NCBI GenBank assembly: GCA_964538375.1
Contig: CAZIFQ010000009.1
Location: 44,825-108,824, forward strand
Length of the DNA stretch: 64,000 nucleotides
DNA from: JAUUZQ01 sp964538375
GTDB taxonomy: Bacteria > Bacteroidota > Bacteroidia > Bacteroidales > GCA-2748055
Reading direction: 5' to 3'
Under the pieces are notes generated by a model. That model ran no database searches. It had not been told where the DNA came from and saw only the letters and a list, made by a program, of their open reading frames with translations. A program made the position numbers and the translations under genes. The number at the start of each line of letters is the position of its first letter. Within the stretch, counting starts at the first letter, position 1. Below are positions 34,195 through 43,955 of the stretch, in pieces.

Positions 34195-35927
34195 GTACCC
34201 ATTGGTGTATTTTCATTTGGCCAATCACGCTTGAATCCGACCCAATACTCTCCTATCGTGGTTTTAATATCTCTCTGCAAGAGCAATATGCCCAACAAGT
34301 TAGGAATTGTCATAATAGCAATGGTGATATAGGAAAGATTCCAAACGATTGTTGTATCCGTGAAAGATGCCAGGAAGAAACCAATTACGTAGAAAAATCT
34401 GTAAACGATAACATACTTACTTCCAAACAGATAAGTTACAGCCCTTCCACCATAATAGGACCACGATATAGCTGTTGAGAATGCAAACAACAATAATCCG
34501 ATAGCGACTATATACTGACCGGAATTACCGAGAATACTTCTTTTAAATGCCTCTGTTGTAAGCGCTGCACTGTGTATAAGTGACTTTCCAAACAGGTATA
34601 TTTCTTCGCTTCCAAATTCCTCTGAAGAAAAATCAAGTCTTCCCCTGCGTATAGGCAGCATACCTGAATAGAGTTCTTTGCCCTGGTACACAAATACATT
34701 TTCAGCAAATGATTCGGCATGGATAATAGTAACCTCCTCGGTAACAATTTTTCCATCTTCAACAGCTAATTCGCCTTCGAATTGATTAAGAACTGTATCC
34801 TGGCTAAAATACCTGCTAAGCAATTGAGCATTTGAGACACTCTTCTCACTGTAAGATCCATCCAGAATTTCAAGGTCTGCCTGTTCAAATTTATTGTCTA
34901 TTTTTTCATTCCACACCCCAGAAGAAAGTAAAACCAGACCAGTTATCGTACATATTATTATTGTATCAATAAATGGCCCCAGAATAGCTACCATGCCCTC
35001 AGAAACAGGTTCCTGTCCCTTTGCAGCAGAGTGAGCGATAGGTGCAGAACCCTGACCAGCTTCATTTGAGAACAATCCACGGTTTACACCCTTATTAAAA
35101 GTAAATGCAAATCCTGCTCCCAGGAATCCACCCACAGCAGCCGTACCGGTAAAAGCATCGGTAAAGATTGAAGCCAGTGAAGGAAGAATATTTTCATAGT
35201 TGGTAGCAATAACCAGGATAGCTCCCACCAGGTATATAAAAGCCATAGCCGGAACCAGGGTAGAGGTCACCTTAGCAATCCTTTTTATACCACCAATAAT
35301 CACCAGGCCGAGTAAAACAGCCAATACCGCACCGGTAACGATATGCTTTACACCGAAGGAAGTATACAGAGCATCCGCTATACTGTTAATCTGTGGCAAG
35401 CTACCTGTGCCAAATGATGAAAGTATGGTTGCGAATGCAAAGAAACCACCTAGTATAGCGCCTGTTCTGATAATTTTCCCGGATTTGGTTTTGATATTCA
35501 GTTTCTTCTTCATGTAATACATTGGTCCACCGGAAACAGAACCATCAGGCAGGATATCCCTGTACTTATGAGATATGGTCACCTCTACAAATTTCGTACA
35601 CATACCAAAAACTGCTGTAACCAGCATCCAAAACAGGGCAGCCGGACCACCAAGGTGAATGGCCAGGGCCACCCCAGCAATATTTCCTGTTCCAACTGTA
35701 CCTGAAAGTGCTGTTGTAAGTGCCTGGAAATGAGATGTATCTCCAATATCATCCTTGTGATCAAATTTTCCCTTGACGATCTTAATAGCATGACCAAAAT
35801 ATCTGATCTGGGGAAATTTCAGGTAAAATGTGAAGAAAATACCTGTTCCCAGGAGAAAAAAGACAAACCACTGGTGACCACCCAGATAATCATTCAGAGT
35901 AAGAAGGAAATCATTGACCTTTTGCAT
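34191..35927 (-). CDS. Sodium:alanine symporter (AGCS family) with a long inserted loop
   Basis: A 578-residue transporter with about eleven helices. Family motifs are clear: ALTTALSGTVGTGNIAGVALAI, SVSGGPMYYMKKKL and FNKGVNRGLFSNEAGQGSAPIAHSAAKGQEP. Unlike standard AGCS proteins (about 450-480 residues), it has an extra soluble stretch of roughly 130 residues (about 335-460) between two helices. That part is rich in Glu, Asp and Ser, and probably periplasmic. The rest then resumes with the C-terminal helices (FAFSTAISWSYYGGRA). It imports alanine or glycine with Na+. The insertion might bind a ligand or partner. Confidence 0.88.
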   Translation of the reverse strand: MQKVNDFLLTLNDYLGGHQWFVFFLLGTGIFFTFYLKFPQIRYFGHAIKIVKGKFDHKDDIGDTSHFQALTTALSGTVGTGNIAGVALAIHLGGPAALFWMLVTAVFGMCTKFVEVTISHKYRDILPDGSVSGGPMYYMKKKLNIKTKSGKIIRTGAILGGFFAFATILSSFGTGSLPQINSIADALYTSFGVKHIVTGAVLAVLLGLVIIGGIKRIAKVTSTLVPAMAFIYLVGAILVIATNYENILPSLASIFTDAFTGTAAVGGFLGAGFAFTFNKGVNRGLFSNEAGQGSAPIAHSAAKGQEPVSEGMVAILGPFIDTIIICTITGLVLLSSGVWNEKIDNKFEQADLEILDGSYSEKSVSNAQLLSRYFSQDTVLNQFEGELAVEDGKIVTEEVTIIHAESFAENVFVYQGKELYSGMLPIRRGRLDFSSEEFGSEEIYLFGKSLIHSAALTTEAFKRSILGNSGQYIVAIGLLLFAFSTAISWSYYGGRAVTYLFGSKYVIVYRFFYVIGFFLASFTDTTIVWNLSYITIAIMTIPNLLGILLLQRDIKTTIGEYWVGFKRDWPNENTPMGT

Positions 35928-35994
35928 GTGAAGTTCTGTTTCTTAAGTTGAAGAGTGTAAAAATAGTAATATTTTTTACTCTGAAGCTAAGCAA

Positions 35995-38703
35995 CTAATT
36001 GATCGAATTGCGGGCGATTACATCAAGGATCTCATTTTTTCGGAATGGCTTTGCAAAATAGTCATCAAAACCCATATTAATAAACTTTTGTTTATCACCA
36101 TCTATGGCATGTGCAGATTGCGCAATAACTTTGATATTCGGATACAGGTCCTTGATAATTTCCATGGTGTGTTTGCCATTCAATACAGGCATCTGAAGGT
36201 CCATAAACACCATGTTAGGCAAATTTCCCGATTCCATAAATTGCAGAGCCGCGTAGCCCGAATCTGCACTAATAGCCTTTATCCCTTCCGTCTTTAAAAG
36301 AGTGGCTAGAAGGTTCAGTGAATCATCATCATCATCAACTATCAAAATTGTTATATCATCCTGGGCTATCCGTCTTTCAGATTTCTGGTAATGTGCAACA
36401 TGCACAGGTCCAAATTCACCACTCAATGGTAATTCTATGATGAATGTTGCACCTTCTCCTTTAACGGATTCAACCCAGATATTACCCCCCAGCATCCTGA
36501 CCAGGTTTCTGCATATGGCCAGGCCTAATCCGGTACCTCCATATTTCCTTGTGTGAGAACCGTCTATTTGTCTGAATTGGTCGAAGATAATATCAAAATT
36601 ATGAGAGTCAATACCTACTCCAGTGTCATTCACAAAGAGGCGAACAGTATCATCATCTATTCGTCTGTAACCTGCTGTGACCACCCCTTCTTGAGTAAAT
36701 TTTATCGCATTGTTAACCAGGTTTTGGAGAATCTGCGTTAGTCGCACCAGGTCGCTTTCCATAAACAATTCCGGATTTTTTGGATCCGGATCATACTCCA
36801 GTTCCAACCCTTTTTTAGAGCGAGAGGACAGCTGTAACTCTCCATAATGTAATACATCATTGAATAAGGTAGAGAGCTTTATCGGGGAAAAGGATATCGT
36901 TAGCTGGTTGCTTTCGATTTTTGACAGATCAATTATATCTGAAATCAAGGTGAGTAGCTGATCTGAATTTTTATTGACCCTCTTCACATATTCACTCCTG
37001 GAGTCTATATCTAAATTGGAATCAGCCAGAAGATTCGAAAAACCGACTATAGAATTCATTGGTGTGCGAATCTCATGTGACATATTTGCCAGGAATGCAG
37101 ATTTCAGCAGATCGCTCTCCTCTGCCCTCTCCTTGGCATCCACTAACTCCTTCTGGAACTTCTTCTGAGGAGAAACATCCCTGATCATATTTAATATATA
37201 ATCTTTTCCCCCATCCTCTCCTCTCAACAGAACAATATTCGCCGACATATGCATGTAATGTCCATCCTTATGCATTATTCTGTATTCAACGGATTGCAAA
37301 CCTGTATCAAAGAAGTTTTCCTGTGCCTTATCTATACTCTCTCTGTCATCTGGATGAAATCTGTCTATTTCATCCAATTTGGCATATTCTTCATGGGTAA
37401 AACCAAGTGTGCGGTAATATGCTGTGTTCAGTATCAATATATTCCCCTCCAGGTCAAACAGGCCAATCCTGTCATCTGCTGATTGAATAAGTTGCTTGTA
37501 CAAATTCTCACTATCTCTCAGCGCATCTTCCATCTCTTTCCTTCCGGAAATATCTTCCAACATTAGCAAAAAATACTCAAGATTCCCTGCTTCATCCCTT
37601 ACACCTGACAGCGTAAGCCAAAACCAGATATTATTTCTACTAAACTTGCAGTAATGTTCAAAAATTACAGATGGCTTTTCACCGCGTGCAATTTCTCCAA
37701 GGTATATGCCAACCTCCTTCTTATCAATCTGAAGCAATTTGGACAAATGTTTGGTGGCTATATCTGATTGTGAATTGCCGGTCAATTCCAGGGCAATGGG
37801 ATTCATATGCTCAATCTTTCCTTCCAAATCGAGTATCATGATACCGGATGTTGAATTGTCAAAAATTGATTTAAACATCATCTCCGATGACTTCAAATCC
37901 CTTTTAACCAATTGAGATTCTGACTTGTCATTGACAATAGCCATCAGCAGATTTTTGCCTGTCAGCGTAAAAGTATGCGCGTTAACCTCCAAATATTTTT
38001 CTACACCAAGCGAGTCAAGGTAAACGGTCTCAAATTTTACTTTTCCCTCGCGAGACAGTTCTTCATTTAAAGTTTTCTTTTCTGTATTTAAAATTCTATC
38101 AAGTAAATTATTTATATCCTTAGCCAAATACTCCTCTATATCCATAGACAAAATATTTTTGGCAGCATCATTCATGTCCAGCAATACTCCAGGTTCTTTT
38201 CTTTCTGTATAATCGACAATAAAGACAGGTTGATTTGTATTCCTATATACAAATTCAAATTTTTCCCCTTCCTCCAACCTGCGGATCATATTGTCGAATC
38301 GACCCGACATATCCATTGTAACACCAGCAATAAACAGAGGATTACCCTTGTTGTCCCTGGATACAATATTCCCCCTGTTATAGTACCAACGCCATTCGCC
38401 TTCAACTTTTAGGCGGTATTCCTGTTCATAGAATTCAGATTTGCCGGCAACCAGATCTCTAAAGGCCTTCAGATTTGAAGCCGCATCCTCAGGATGGATA
38501 TTCTTATCAAGTGTAGGAAGTTTAGGGTCAAATTCCTCTTCAGTATATCCAAGAAGATTTCTTAACTGCGGACTAATAATCAGTTTCCACCCAACTACAT
38601 CCCAATACCACCAATGGAGATCCATTGATTCCATAACCTTTAAAAACCCGGGCGATGGAGAAAGAATTTCAGAAGGTATTATGGGAGGAAAATCATTTTT
38701 CAT
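35995..38703 (-). CDS. Hybrid sensor histidine kinase with four PAS domains and receiver
   Basis: The frame opens at 38820, but Met at 38703 gives a better start (the extra 39 residues are hydrophobic and unlike the family), leaving 902 residues. No membrane segment is present. Four PAS-like domains span about 20-520 (for example LLGYTEEEFDPKLPTLDKNIHPED and ALDLEGKIEHMNPIALELTG type motifs). The HisKA phosphoacceptor is His543 (FLANMSHEIRTPMNSI). The HATPase has LVNNAIKFTQ, VNDTGVGID and GTGLGLAICR. A receiver domain ends the protein with Asp835 (NMVFMDLQMP). It should autophosphorylate on intracellular signals and relay to its own receiver. It is monocistronic. Confidence 0.9.
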   Translation of the reverse strand: MKNDFPPIIPSEILSPSPGFLKVMESMDLHWWYWDVVGWKLIISPQLRNLLGYTEEEFDPKLPTLDKNIHPEDAASNLKAFRDLVAGKSEFYEQEYRLKVEGEWRWYYNRGNIVSRDNKGNPLFIAGVTMDMSGRFDNMIRRLEEGEKFEFVYRNTNQPVFIVDYTERKEPGVLLDMNDAAKNILSMDIEEYLAKDINNLLDRILNTEKKTLNEELSREGKVKFETVYLDSLGVEKYLEVNAHTFTLTGKNLLMAIVNDKSESQLVKRDLKSSEMMFKSIFDNSTSGIMILDLEGKIEHMNPIALELTGNSQSDIATKHLSKLLQIDKKEVGIYLGEIARGEKPSVIFEHYCKFSRNNIWFWLTLSGVRDEAGNLEYFLLMLEDISGRKEMEDALRDSENLYKQLIQSADDRIGLFDLEGNILILNTAYYRTLGFTHEEYAKLDEIDRFHPDDRESIDKAQENFFDTGLQSVEYRIMHKDGHYMHMSANIVLLRGEDGGKDYILNMIRDVSPQKKFQKELVDAKERAEESDLLKSAFLANMSHEIRTPMNSIVGFSNLLADSNLDIDSRSEYVKRVNKNSDQLLTLISDIIDLSKIESNQLTISFSPIKLSTLFNDVLHYGELQLSSRSKKGLELEYDPDPKNPELFMESDLVRLTQILQNLVNNAIKFTQEGVVTAGYRRIDDDTVRLFVNDTGVGIDSHNFDIIFDQFRQIDGSHTRKYGGTGLGLAICRNLVRMLGGNIWVESVKGEGATFIIELPLSGEFGPVHVAHYQKSERRIAQDDITILIVDDDDDSLNLLATLLKTEGIKAISADSGYAALQFMESGNLPNMVFMDLQMPVLNGKHTMEIIKDLYPNIKVIAQSAHAIDGDKQKFINMGFDDYFAKPFRKNEILDVIARNSIN

Positions 38704-38880
38704 TTCAAGCAGGTAAAACTTTAGTTTAAAAATAAGAATTATTACTGAATAGGATGTATTTTTAACAGATTGGATACTTTTAGTATTTAAAATTCGAAAT
38801 TTGTTTTTTCTTAACACCAAAAAATTTTGACGAAGATAGAGAACAATTTCCTGGAATTCATGTTAGACAAATAAACAGAA

Positions 38881-39543
38881 ATGGAGCAGATACTAAGTTT
38901 TTTATACGATCTGAATCGCAACAATGAAAGAGAATGGTTTCATGCCAATAAGGTGAGATACCAGGAAAGCAAGGATAGCTTTCTTGCCCTGGTGGAGCAA
39001 GTCATCAATGAGCTGGTTTCCACTGATCTAAGAATTCATGAACTTAATCCCAAAGACTGCGTATTCAGAATAAACCGGGATGTAAGGTTCTCCAGGGATA
39101 AATCTCCATATAAAACTTACTTTGGTGCATATATGGCCAATGGTGGAAGGAAAAGCAGTAATGCAGGTTACTATCTGCATATTGCTTGGGACGAAATCTT
39201 TATTGGTGCGGGCGTATATCATCCTGAAAAAGAGGAGCTGAATGCTATTCGCCAGGAGATTATCTATCAGCCCGAAAAATTTTCATCCATACTAAATACA
39301 ATAGTAAAAAAGGGGTTCTCACTTATGGAAGAGGATAAATTGAAGAAAGGTCCGATAGGATTTGATAAAAATTCTCCATATATCGATCTGGTAAAATATA
39401 AAAGCTATATCCTCTCAAGAAAAATTTCTAAGAAGGAAATCCTTGCCCCTGGTATATCCATCACTGTAGCTAACTATTTCAAAGAGATCTTTCCTTTAAC
39501 GGAATTCCTTAATACAGCTATGGAATTTAAAGGAAATGATTAG
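38881..39543 (+). CDS. DUF2461 (TIGR02453) protein
   Basis: The 220-residue protein matches DUF2461: FLYDLNRNNEREWFHANKVRYQESKDSF, then CVFRINRDVRFSRDKSPYKTYFGAYM, YYLHIAWDEIFIGAGVYHPEKEELNAIRQEI. The family is widespread and of unknown function. It stands just upstream of the thioredoxin genes, on the same strand, but a separate promoter region with palindromes lies between them. Confidence 0.85.
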   Translation: MEQILSFLYDLNRNNEREWFHANKVRYQESKDSFLALVEQVINELVSTDLRIHELNPKDCVFRINRDVRFSRDKSPYKTYFGAYMANGGRKSSNAGYYLHIAWDEIFIGAGVYHPEKEELNAIRQEIIYQPEKFSSILNTIVKKGFSLMEEDKLKKGPIGFDKNSPYIDLVKYKSYILSRKISKKEILAPGISITVANYFKEIFPLTEFLNTAMEFKGND

Positions 39544-39554
39544 TTTTTTTCTTA

Positions 39555-39570
39555 TGTGACAATTGTTACA
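39555..39570. promoter_or_regulatory. CRP/FNR-like palindrome upstream of the thioredoxin pair
   Basis: TGTGACAATTGTTACA matches the TGTGA-N6-TCACA consensus at all but one position (TTACA) and is a near-perfect 16-bp palindrome. It ends 21 bp before a TACTTTTG -7 box, a distance suited to activation. A redox- or nucleotide-responsive CRP/FNR-family regulator would make sense for thioredoxin genes. Confidence 0.6.
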
Positions 39571-39591
39571 GATAGCTTTCTTTTGACATAT

Positions 39592-39619
39592 TACTTTTGT
39601 GGTGTAAGTATTTCTTACA
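39592..39619 (+). promoter_or_regulatory. -7 box TACTTTTG and 5'-UTR inverted repeat for the thioredoxins
   Basis: TACTTTTG (39592-39599) fits TAnnTTTG. Just downstream, arms TGTAAG (39603-39608) and CTTACA (39614-39619) pair exactly around TATTT, placing a small hairpin or second operator at the start of the transcript, 38 bp before the ATG. Confidence 0.5.
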
Positions 39620-39657
39620 TCATGAGACTAAGTAAATAATAACTAAAGAATAAAATA

Positions 39658-40017
39658 ATGGCATTAGAACATTTAACAGTAGACACATTTAAAGAAAAAG
39701 TATTTAACTACGAAACAAGCAAGGATTGGAAATTTGAAGGAACCAGACCAGCAATTATTGATTTTTATGCAGATTGGTGTGCACCGTGTAAGGTAGTTGC
39801 TCCTTTGCTTGAAGAATTAAAAGAAGAGTACGGAGACAAACTAGATATATTCAAAGTAAATACAGAAGAACAAAATGAATTATCATCAGTTTTTGGTATA
39901 CAGAGTATTCCTTCTTTGCTATTTGTTCCTACTGAAGGACAACCACAAATGGCAATGGGTGCCTTACCAAAAGAGACTTTTAAACAAGCTATTTCTGAAG
40001 TTCTTAACGTAAACTAA
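39658..40017 (+). CDS. Cytosolic thioredoxin
   Basis: A 119-residue thioredoxin with active-site cysteines 41 and 44 (FYADWCAPCKVVAPLLEEL), the cis-proline context SIPSLLF and no signal peptide. It is slightly longer than E. coli thioredoxin because of an N-terminal helix with a Trp-containing segment (SKDWKFEG). It reduces protein disulfides in the cytosol. The downstream lipoprotein thioredoxin begins 11 bp later and shares the SKDWK/PTEWKYEG-type segment, so the two arose by tandem duplication. Confidence 0.92.
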   Translation: MALEHLTVDTFKEKVFNYETSKDWKFEGTRPAIIDFYADWCAPCKVVAPLLEELKEEYGDKLDIFKVNTEEQNELSSVFGIQSIPSLLFVPTEGQPQMAMGALPKETFKQAISEVLNVN

Positions 40018-40028
40018 AACATTTTCCT

Positions 40029-40547
40029 ATGCAAAAAATAATTTCAATAATCGTTCTCTCATTGGTGTTAATTTCTTGTAATAGTGAGAAAACAGAGGCA
40101 TCAACGTCCTTGGAATCAGCTCCGGTAGCTAAAAATGCAAGCAATAAGAGTGAAGAAGTTGCCTCTGCAATTCACCTGACAAAAGCAGACTTCCTGTCTA
40201 AAGTTATGAATTTTGAAAGTAATCCAACTGAGTGGAAATATGAAGGAGATCTCCCATGCATTGTTGATTTCTATGCAGATTGGTGTGGGCCTTGTCGCAT
40301 AGCTTCTCCTGTGTTAGAGGAATTAGCAGAAGAGTACGCAGGGAAAATATATGTCTATAAAGTTAATACAGAAACTGAAAAAGAACTTGCCGGTGTATTT
40401 GGCATCAGGAGTATTCCATCTTTCTTACTTGTGCCCCAGGAAGGGAAACCCACTATGAGTTCCGGAATTGGACAAACACCTGAGGAGACAAAGGAGATGT
40501 TTCGGAAAATGATCGATGAAGTGTTGCTGGGAGAAAAAGGAGCATAG
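40029..40547 (+). CDS. Lipoprotein thioredoxin
   Basis: A 172-residue thioredoxin with a lipobox (LVLISC, Cys17), a disordered Ser/Ala/Glu-rich tether (about 18-47) and a thioredoxin domain with cysteines 86 and 89 (FYADWCGPCRIASPVLEEL) and SIPSFLLV. It should be tethered to the inner or outer membrane and act in the periplasm. It is the second gene of a two-gene operon with the cytosolic paralogue, and is followed by a strong terminator. Confidence 0.9.
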   Translation: MQKIISIIVLSLVLISCNSEKTEASTSLESAPVAKNASNKSEEVASAIHLTKADFLSKVMNFESNPTEWKYEGDLPCIVDFYADWCGPCRIASPVLEELAEEYAGKIYVYKVNTETEKELAGVFGIRSIPSFLLVPQEGKPTMSSGIGQTPEETKEMFRKMIDEVLLGEKGA

Positions 40548-40565
40548 TCACCATTTACATATAGA

Positions 40566-40591
40566 AAAAGCCGGGTTTACCCGGCTTTTTT
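40566..40591 (+). terminator. Rho-independent terminator after the thioredoxin pair
   Basis: Arms AAAAGCCGGG and CCCGGCTTTT pair perfectly around TTTA and run into a T tract, 19 bp after the stop. Confidence 0.9.
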
Positions 40592-40694
40592 CATTTTATG
40601 GGCTCAGGTCTGTCCATTTTTTAGGTAATTTAGAAGCATTATTCCCGACCTTTTTTTTTAAACCGTATTTTAAGTAAATTGAGCTAAAAATACA

Positions 40695-42125
40695 ATGATG
40701 CGACACGAACGTTCACACACAAAAATAATAGCCACTATTGGTCCGGCATCATCAAGCAAAGAGGTGCTTGAAAAAATGATACATGAAGGCATCGATGTAG
40801 TCAGATTAAACTTTTCTCACGGTGAGTATGAAGACCACCTTAAGGTAATCAATACTGTGCTGGAATTAAACAAGAAGCTTAACACTCATGTTGCTCTTCT
40901 TGCAGATTTACAGGGTCCAAAACTTCGGGTTGGAGAGGTGGAAAATGGGGTAATACTTGAAGAAGGAAAAAATTTCAAGCTGACTTCAGAGAAGTGCTTA
41001 GGCAGTGTAGAAAAAGCGTATCTCAGCTATGAACCACTGGCTAAAGATGTAAAACCAGGCGAATCGATTCTTATCGATGATGGGAAGTTAATGCTGGAGG
41101 TAACTGCAACAAATGGGAAAGACTGTGTTGAAACCAAAGTTATTGCCGGCGGTCCTCTTTCATCGAGAAAAGGCGTAAACTTACCTCACACAAAGGTGTC
41201 GATGCCAAGTTTAACAGGAAAAGACAAAAAAGATGCCCTGTTTGCGCTGAAGCATAAAGTTGACTGGATCGCACTTTCCTTCGTAAGGAAAACGGAAGAT
41301 ATCCTGAATCTGAAAAAACTCATTGCAGAATCCGGAGAGCAAGCATATGTTATTGCTAAAATTGAAAAGCCGGAAGCCCTGGAAGAATTGGATGATATCA
41401 TAATGGAATCTGATGGAATCATGGTGGCCAGGGGAGATTTAGGTGTTGAAATAGAGTTTGAAAAAGTTCCCCTTATTCAAAAAAGCATTGTCAATAAATG
41501 TATATCTCTTTCAAAACCTGTGATCATTGCAACGCAGATGATGGAGAGCATGATTCAGAATCCCACTCCCACACGTGCAGAGACAAATGATGTGGCCAAT
41601 GCCGTGCTTGATGGCGCTGATACTTTGATGCTGAGTGGTGAAACTTCCGTTGGAAAATATCCTGTTGGTACTATCAGGAATATGCAGAAGATTATTGACG
41701 CTACGGAATTCAGGGGCTTTCATTTTTTTCGCAAGCACATTCCAAAATCTCTTAACACAAATTTTCGCGCCGATTCAGTCTGTTACAATGCAGTGGTTAT
41801 GGCTGAACAAACTGAAGCAGCTGCAATCATCTGTCTGACCAACTCCGGATATACAGCAATAAGAATCAGCTCTCACCGCCCAAGAGCAAATATTTTCACA
41901 TTTACAATGAATCAGGAACTGTTACGCCAACTCTCATTGGTTTGGGGTGTGCGGGCATATTATTACACTGAATTTAATCATATCAACGAATACATCGAAT
42001 ATTCCATTGAATTTCTTTTAAATCAAAACTACATAGAGAAGGGAGACTTGGTTGTACATGTTGGGAGTATGCCTGTAAAAGAAAAAGGCATTACAAATAT
42101 GTTAAAACTAAGCTTAATTGAGTAA
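40695..42125 (+). CDS. pyk: Pyruvate kinase
   Basis: A 476-residue pyruvate kinase: KIIATIGPASSSKEVL, VRLNFSHG, LADLQGPKLRVG, WIALSFVRK, VIAKIEKPEALE, IMVARGDLGVEI and NPTPTRAETNDVANAVLDGADTLMLSGETSVGKYP. All catalytic elements are present, including Lys in AKIEK and the GDLG loop. It converts phosphoenolpyruvate and ADP to pyruvate and ATP. The start could be Met1 or Met2 (two ATGs in a row). An HD hydrolase gene follows after 9 bp and may be co-transcribed. Confidence 0.95.
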   Translation: MMRHERSHTKIIATIGPASSSKEVLEKMIHEGIDVVRLNFSHGEYEDHLKVINTVLELNKKLNTHVALLADLQGPKLRVGEVENGVILEEGKNFKLTSEKCLGSVEKAYLSYEPLAKDVKPGESILIDDGKLMLEVTATNGKDCVETKVIAGGPLSSRKGVNLPHTKVSMPSLTGKDKKDALFALKHKVDWIALSFVRKTEDILNLKKLIAESGEQAYVIAKIEKPEALEELDDIIMESDGIMVARGDLGVEIEFEKVPLIQKSIVNKCISLSKPVIIATQMMESMIQNPTPTRAETNDVANAVLDGADTLMLSGETSVGKYPVGTIRNMQKIIDATEFRGFHFFRKHIPKSLNTNFRADSVCYNAVVMAEQTEAAAIICLTNSGYTAIRISSHRPRANIFTFTMNQELLRQLSLVWGVRAYYYTEFNHINEYIEYSIEFLLNQNYIEKGDLVVHVGSMPVKEKGITNMLKLSLIE

Positions 42126-42134
42126 AAAGTTATC

Positions 42135-42995
42135 GTGAAACAAGATATTCTTAAAAAAATATCGGATGCAGAAAGCAAATGGCTGGAGAAGCTTATGCTA
42201 TTTTTAAAGGATTTATTTAAAGATACTTTCCTCCCTTCCCATGACCAAACACATCATCTGCGAGTTTGGAAATCAGCGAAAGAAATATTGCTGGAGATTG
42301 CAGAGTTACAAATTCCACTAAGCTATGAATTTGTTGAAGCTGTTTTATTGGCAACACTATTTCATGATACAGGAATAGTTGAAACAAGGGGAATAGAACA
42401 TGGACCTAAAGGAAAGAAGTTTTATCTGAAATATATTGCCGCGAATTGTAAAAAGGAACCAGCTATGCATGCCAAAATAGCAAGGGCCATTGAGATGCAC
42501 GATCAGAAAGCCGAAAACCTTTTCGTACCCTTTCATTGGGACAATCCACCAGATCTACTGACAGTGGTTAGTATTGCAGATGATATGGATGCCCTTGGAA
42601 TAATTGGCATCTATCGTTATGCAGAAATATACCAGCACAGAAGCGTTCCATTGAAATCGTTGGGAATAGTATTGCTGGAAAATGTTTCCGTCAGATACAA
42701 TAACTTCTCTAAGGCTTCTACCCTGATCCCTTCTCTCTTAAAGAAGGCCAAACCAAAATACCAGGAGATCATATCTTTCTATGATAATTACAACCAGCAG
42801 CTTCTTACTGAAACTGACCCTTTAATGGTGTATTCGGGCCATATCGGTATCATTAACTACATTCGTAATTTTAGTGTAATTGGTAAAATTGACCCCACAG
42901 ATTTCCCAACTACACTGGAAAATTTTACTGTTGGAAAATATGTGCGTGATTTTTTCAACAAGCTGAAGCAGGAGCTTGATACTGCCAACAGGTAA
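42135..42995 (+). CDS. HD-domain phosphohydrolase-like protein (GTG start)
   Basis: The 286-residue protein starts at GTG, 9 bp after pyk. An HD metal site is visible: His40/His41 (SHDQTHHLRVW), His77-Asp78 (LFHDTGIVE), a further His in EMHDQK and an Asp in SIADDMDALG. The spacing fits HD-type phosphohydrolases that act on nucleotides or phosphoesters. The second half (about 190-286) is not recognised. Tight coupling with pyruvate kinase suggests co-expression, not a known joint function. Confidence 0.75.
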   Translation: MKQDILKKISDAESKWLEKLMLFLKDLFKDTFLPSHDQTHHLRVWKSAKEILLEIAELQIPLSYEFVEAVLLATLFHDTGIVETRGIEHGPKGKKFYLKYIAANCKKEPAMHAKIARAIEMHDQKAENLFVPFHWDNPPDLLTVVSIADDMDALGIIGIYRYAEIYQHRSVPLKSLGIVLLENVSVRYNNFSKASTLIPSLLKKAKPKYQEIISFYDNYNQQLLTETDPLMVYSGHIGIINYIRNFSVIGKIDPTDFPTTLENFTVGKYVRDFFNKLKQELDTANR

Positions 42996-43000
42996 GCCGT

Positions 43001-43696
43001 TTACTTCTTGATCTCCTCGAGAAGAGAATACCCGGTCAGTTTTCCTTTTTTATTGAATGATTCAGTTTTTACTACTCCGCTTTTTTCGTTGTAGAACTCA
43101 ACAGTTGAACTCCGCATCTTCACAAAAGCGATCTGGGTCAAAACATCATAACTGATCTTCAGGCAATCAAATTTTCCAGCTGGTGTTTCTACTGACTCTT
43201 TTGATACAACTTTTCGATTAGAGATGGTAGAAGTGACTGTTACTTTTACAGGAGACCCCGTATTAATAGTGATACTCACAGCACCATCATTCAATTCGTC
43301 TCCCGGCTTTGCATTGGAGGGTATAGAAAGATCATCTGCTGATATTTCAAATTCCATTCCTTCATAAGCGCTCAGGGTAGTGGGATCAATGAAGTTTTCC
43401 ATGCTGTAAATAACTTCTCCACCCCTGCATTCAATCCTCATGTCACTTTCAAATTTATATTCCTCTGTATCATCGTAGACCTGGTGAAACAGCATCGATA
43501 CCCCGTTGCTAAGTTTCTTCTTCTCAGTAACAGTAGTAATGGTATAGCCAGTAACTTTATCCTTCTTGTCATAATGCACCATCCTGGTAGTGGTTCCTTC
43601 GCTAAAATCCTTGTAGATATCACAATCCTGAGCTGCTACGTAGTTCCACGGTAACAATATGCCGATGAAAAGAAAAAAGAAAGCATAATTTTTCAT
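43001..43696 (-). CDS. Exported protein, DUF3108/TapB-like beta-barrel-type fold
   Basis: The 231-residue protein has a signal peptide (ending YVAAQ) and a beta-rich body. The segment VESVETPAGKFDCLKISYDV with a following EFYNEKSGVVKTESFNKKGKLTGYSLLEEI is characteristic of DUF3108/TapB-type periplasmic proteins common in Bacteroidota. The role is unknown. It is convergent with the HD gene (5 bp between stops) and divergent from the S37 peptidase. Confidence 0.65.
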   Translation of the reverse strand: MKNYAFFFLFIGILLPWNYVAAQDCDIYKDFSEGTTTRMVHYDKKDKVTGYTITTVTEKKKLSNGVSMLFHQVYDDTEEYKFESDMRIECRGGEVIYSMENFIDPTTLSAYEGMEFEISADDLSIPSNAKPGDELNDGAVSITINTGSPVKVTVTSTISNRKVVSKESVETPAGKFDCLKISYDVLTQIAFVKMRSSTVEFYNEKSGVVKTESFNKKGKLTGYSLLEEIKK

Positions 43697-43955
43697 AATG
43701 TATGTTTTGAGTTTATATTTTCAAATCCAGTTTCACACCCTAAGATACTCTATTTCTTGATCACGAAGCATAAGAATTCCCACACTGGATACGCTTTTAT
43801 TCCTAAAGTAAGAAAATAATCCTCAATGAACTCCATAACATACTTTACCATATAGAATTTACCTCATTTTATATACATTTGTCTTCTGTTTCCTTTTTAC
43901 CAGGCCACAGTGTTGTATAAAACAAAAACCCAAAAGGATAAAGTAAACGAATAGT

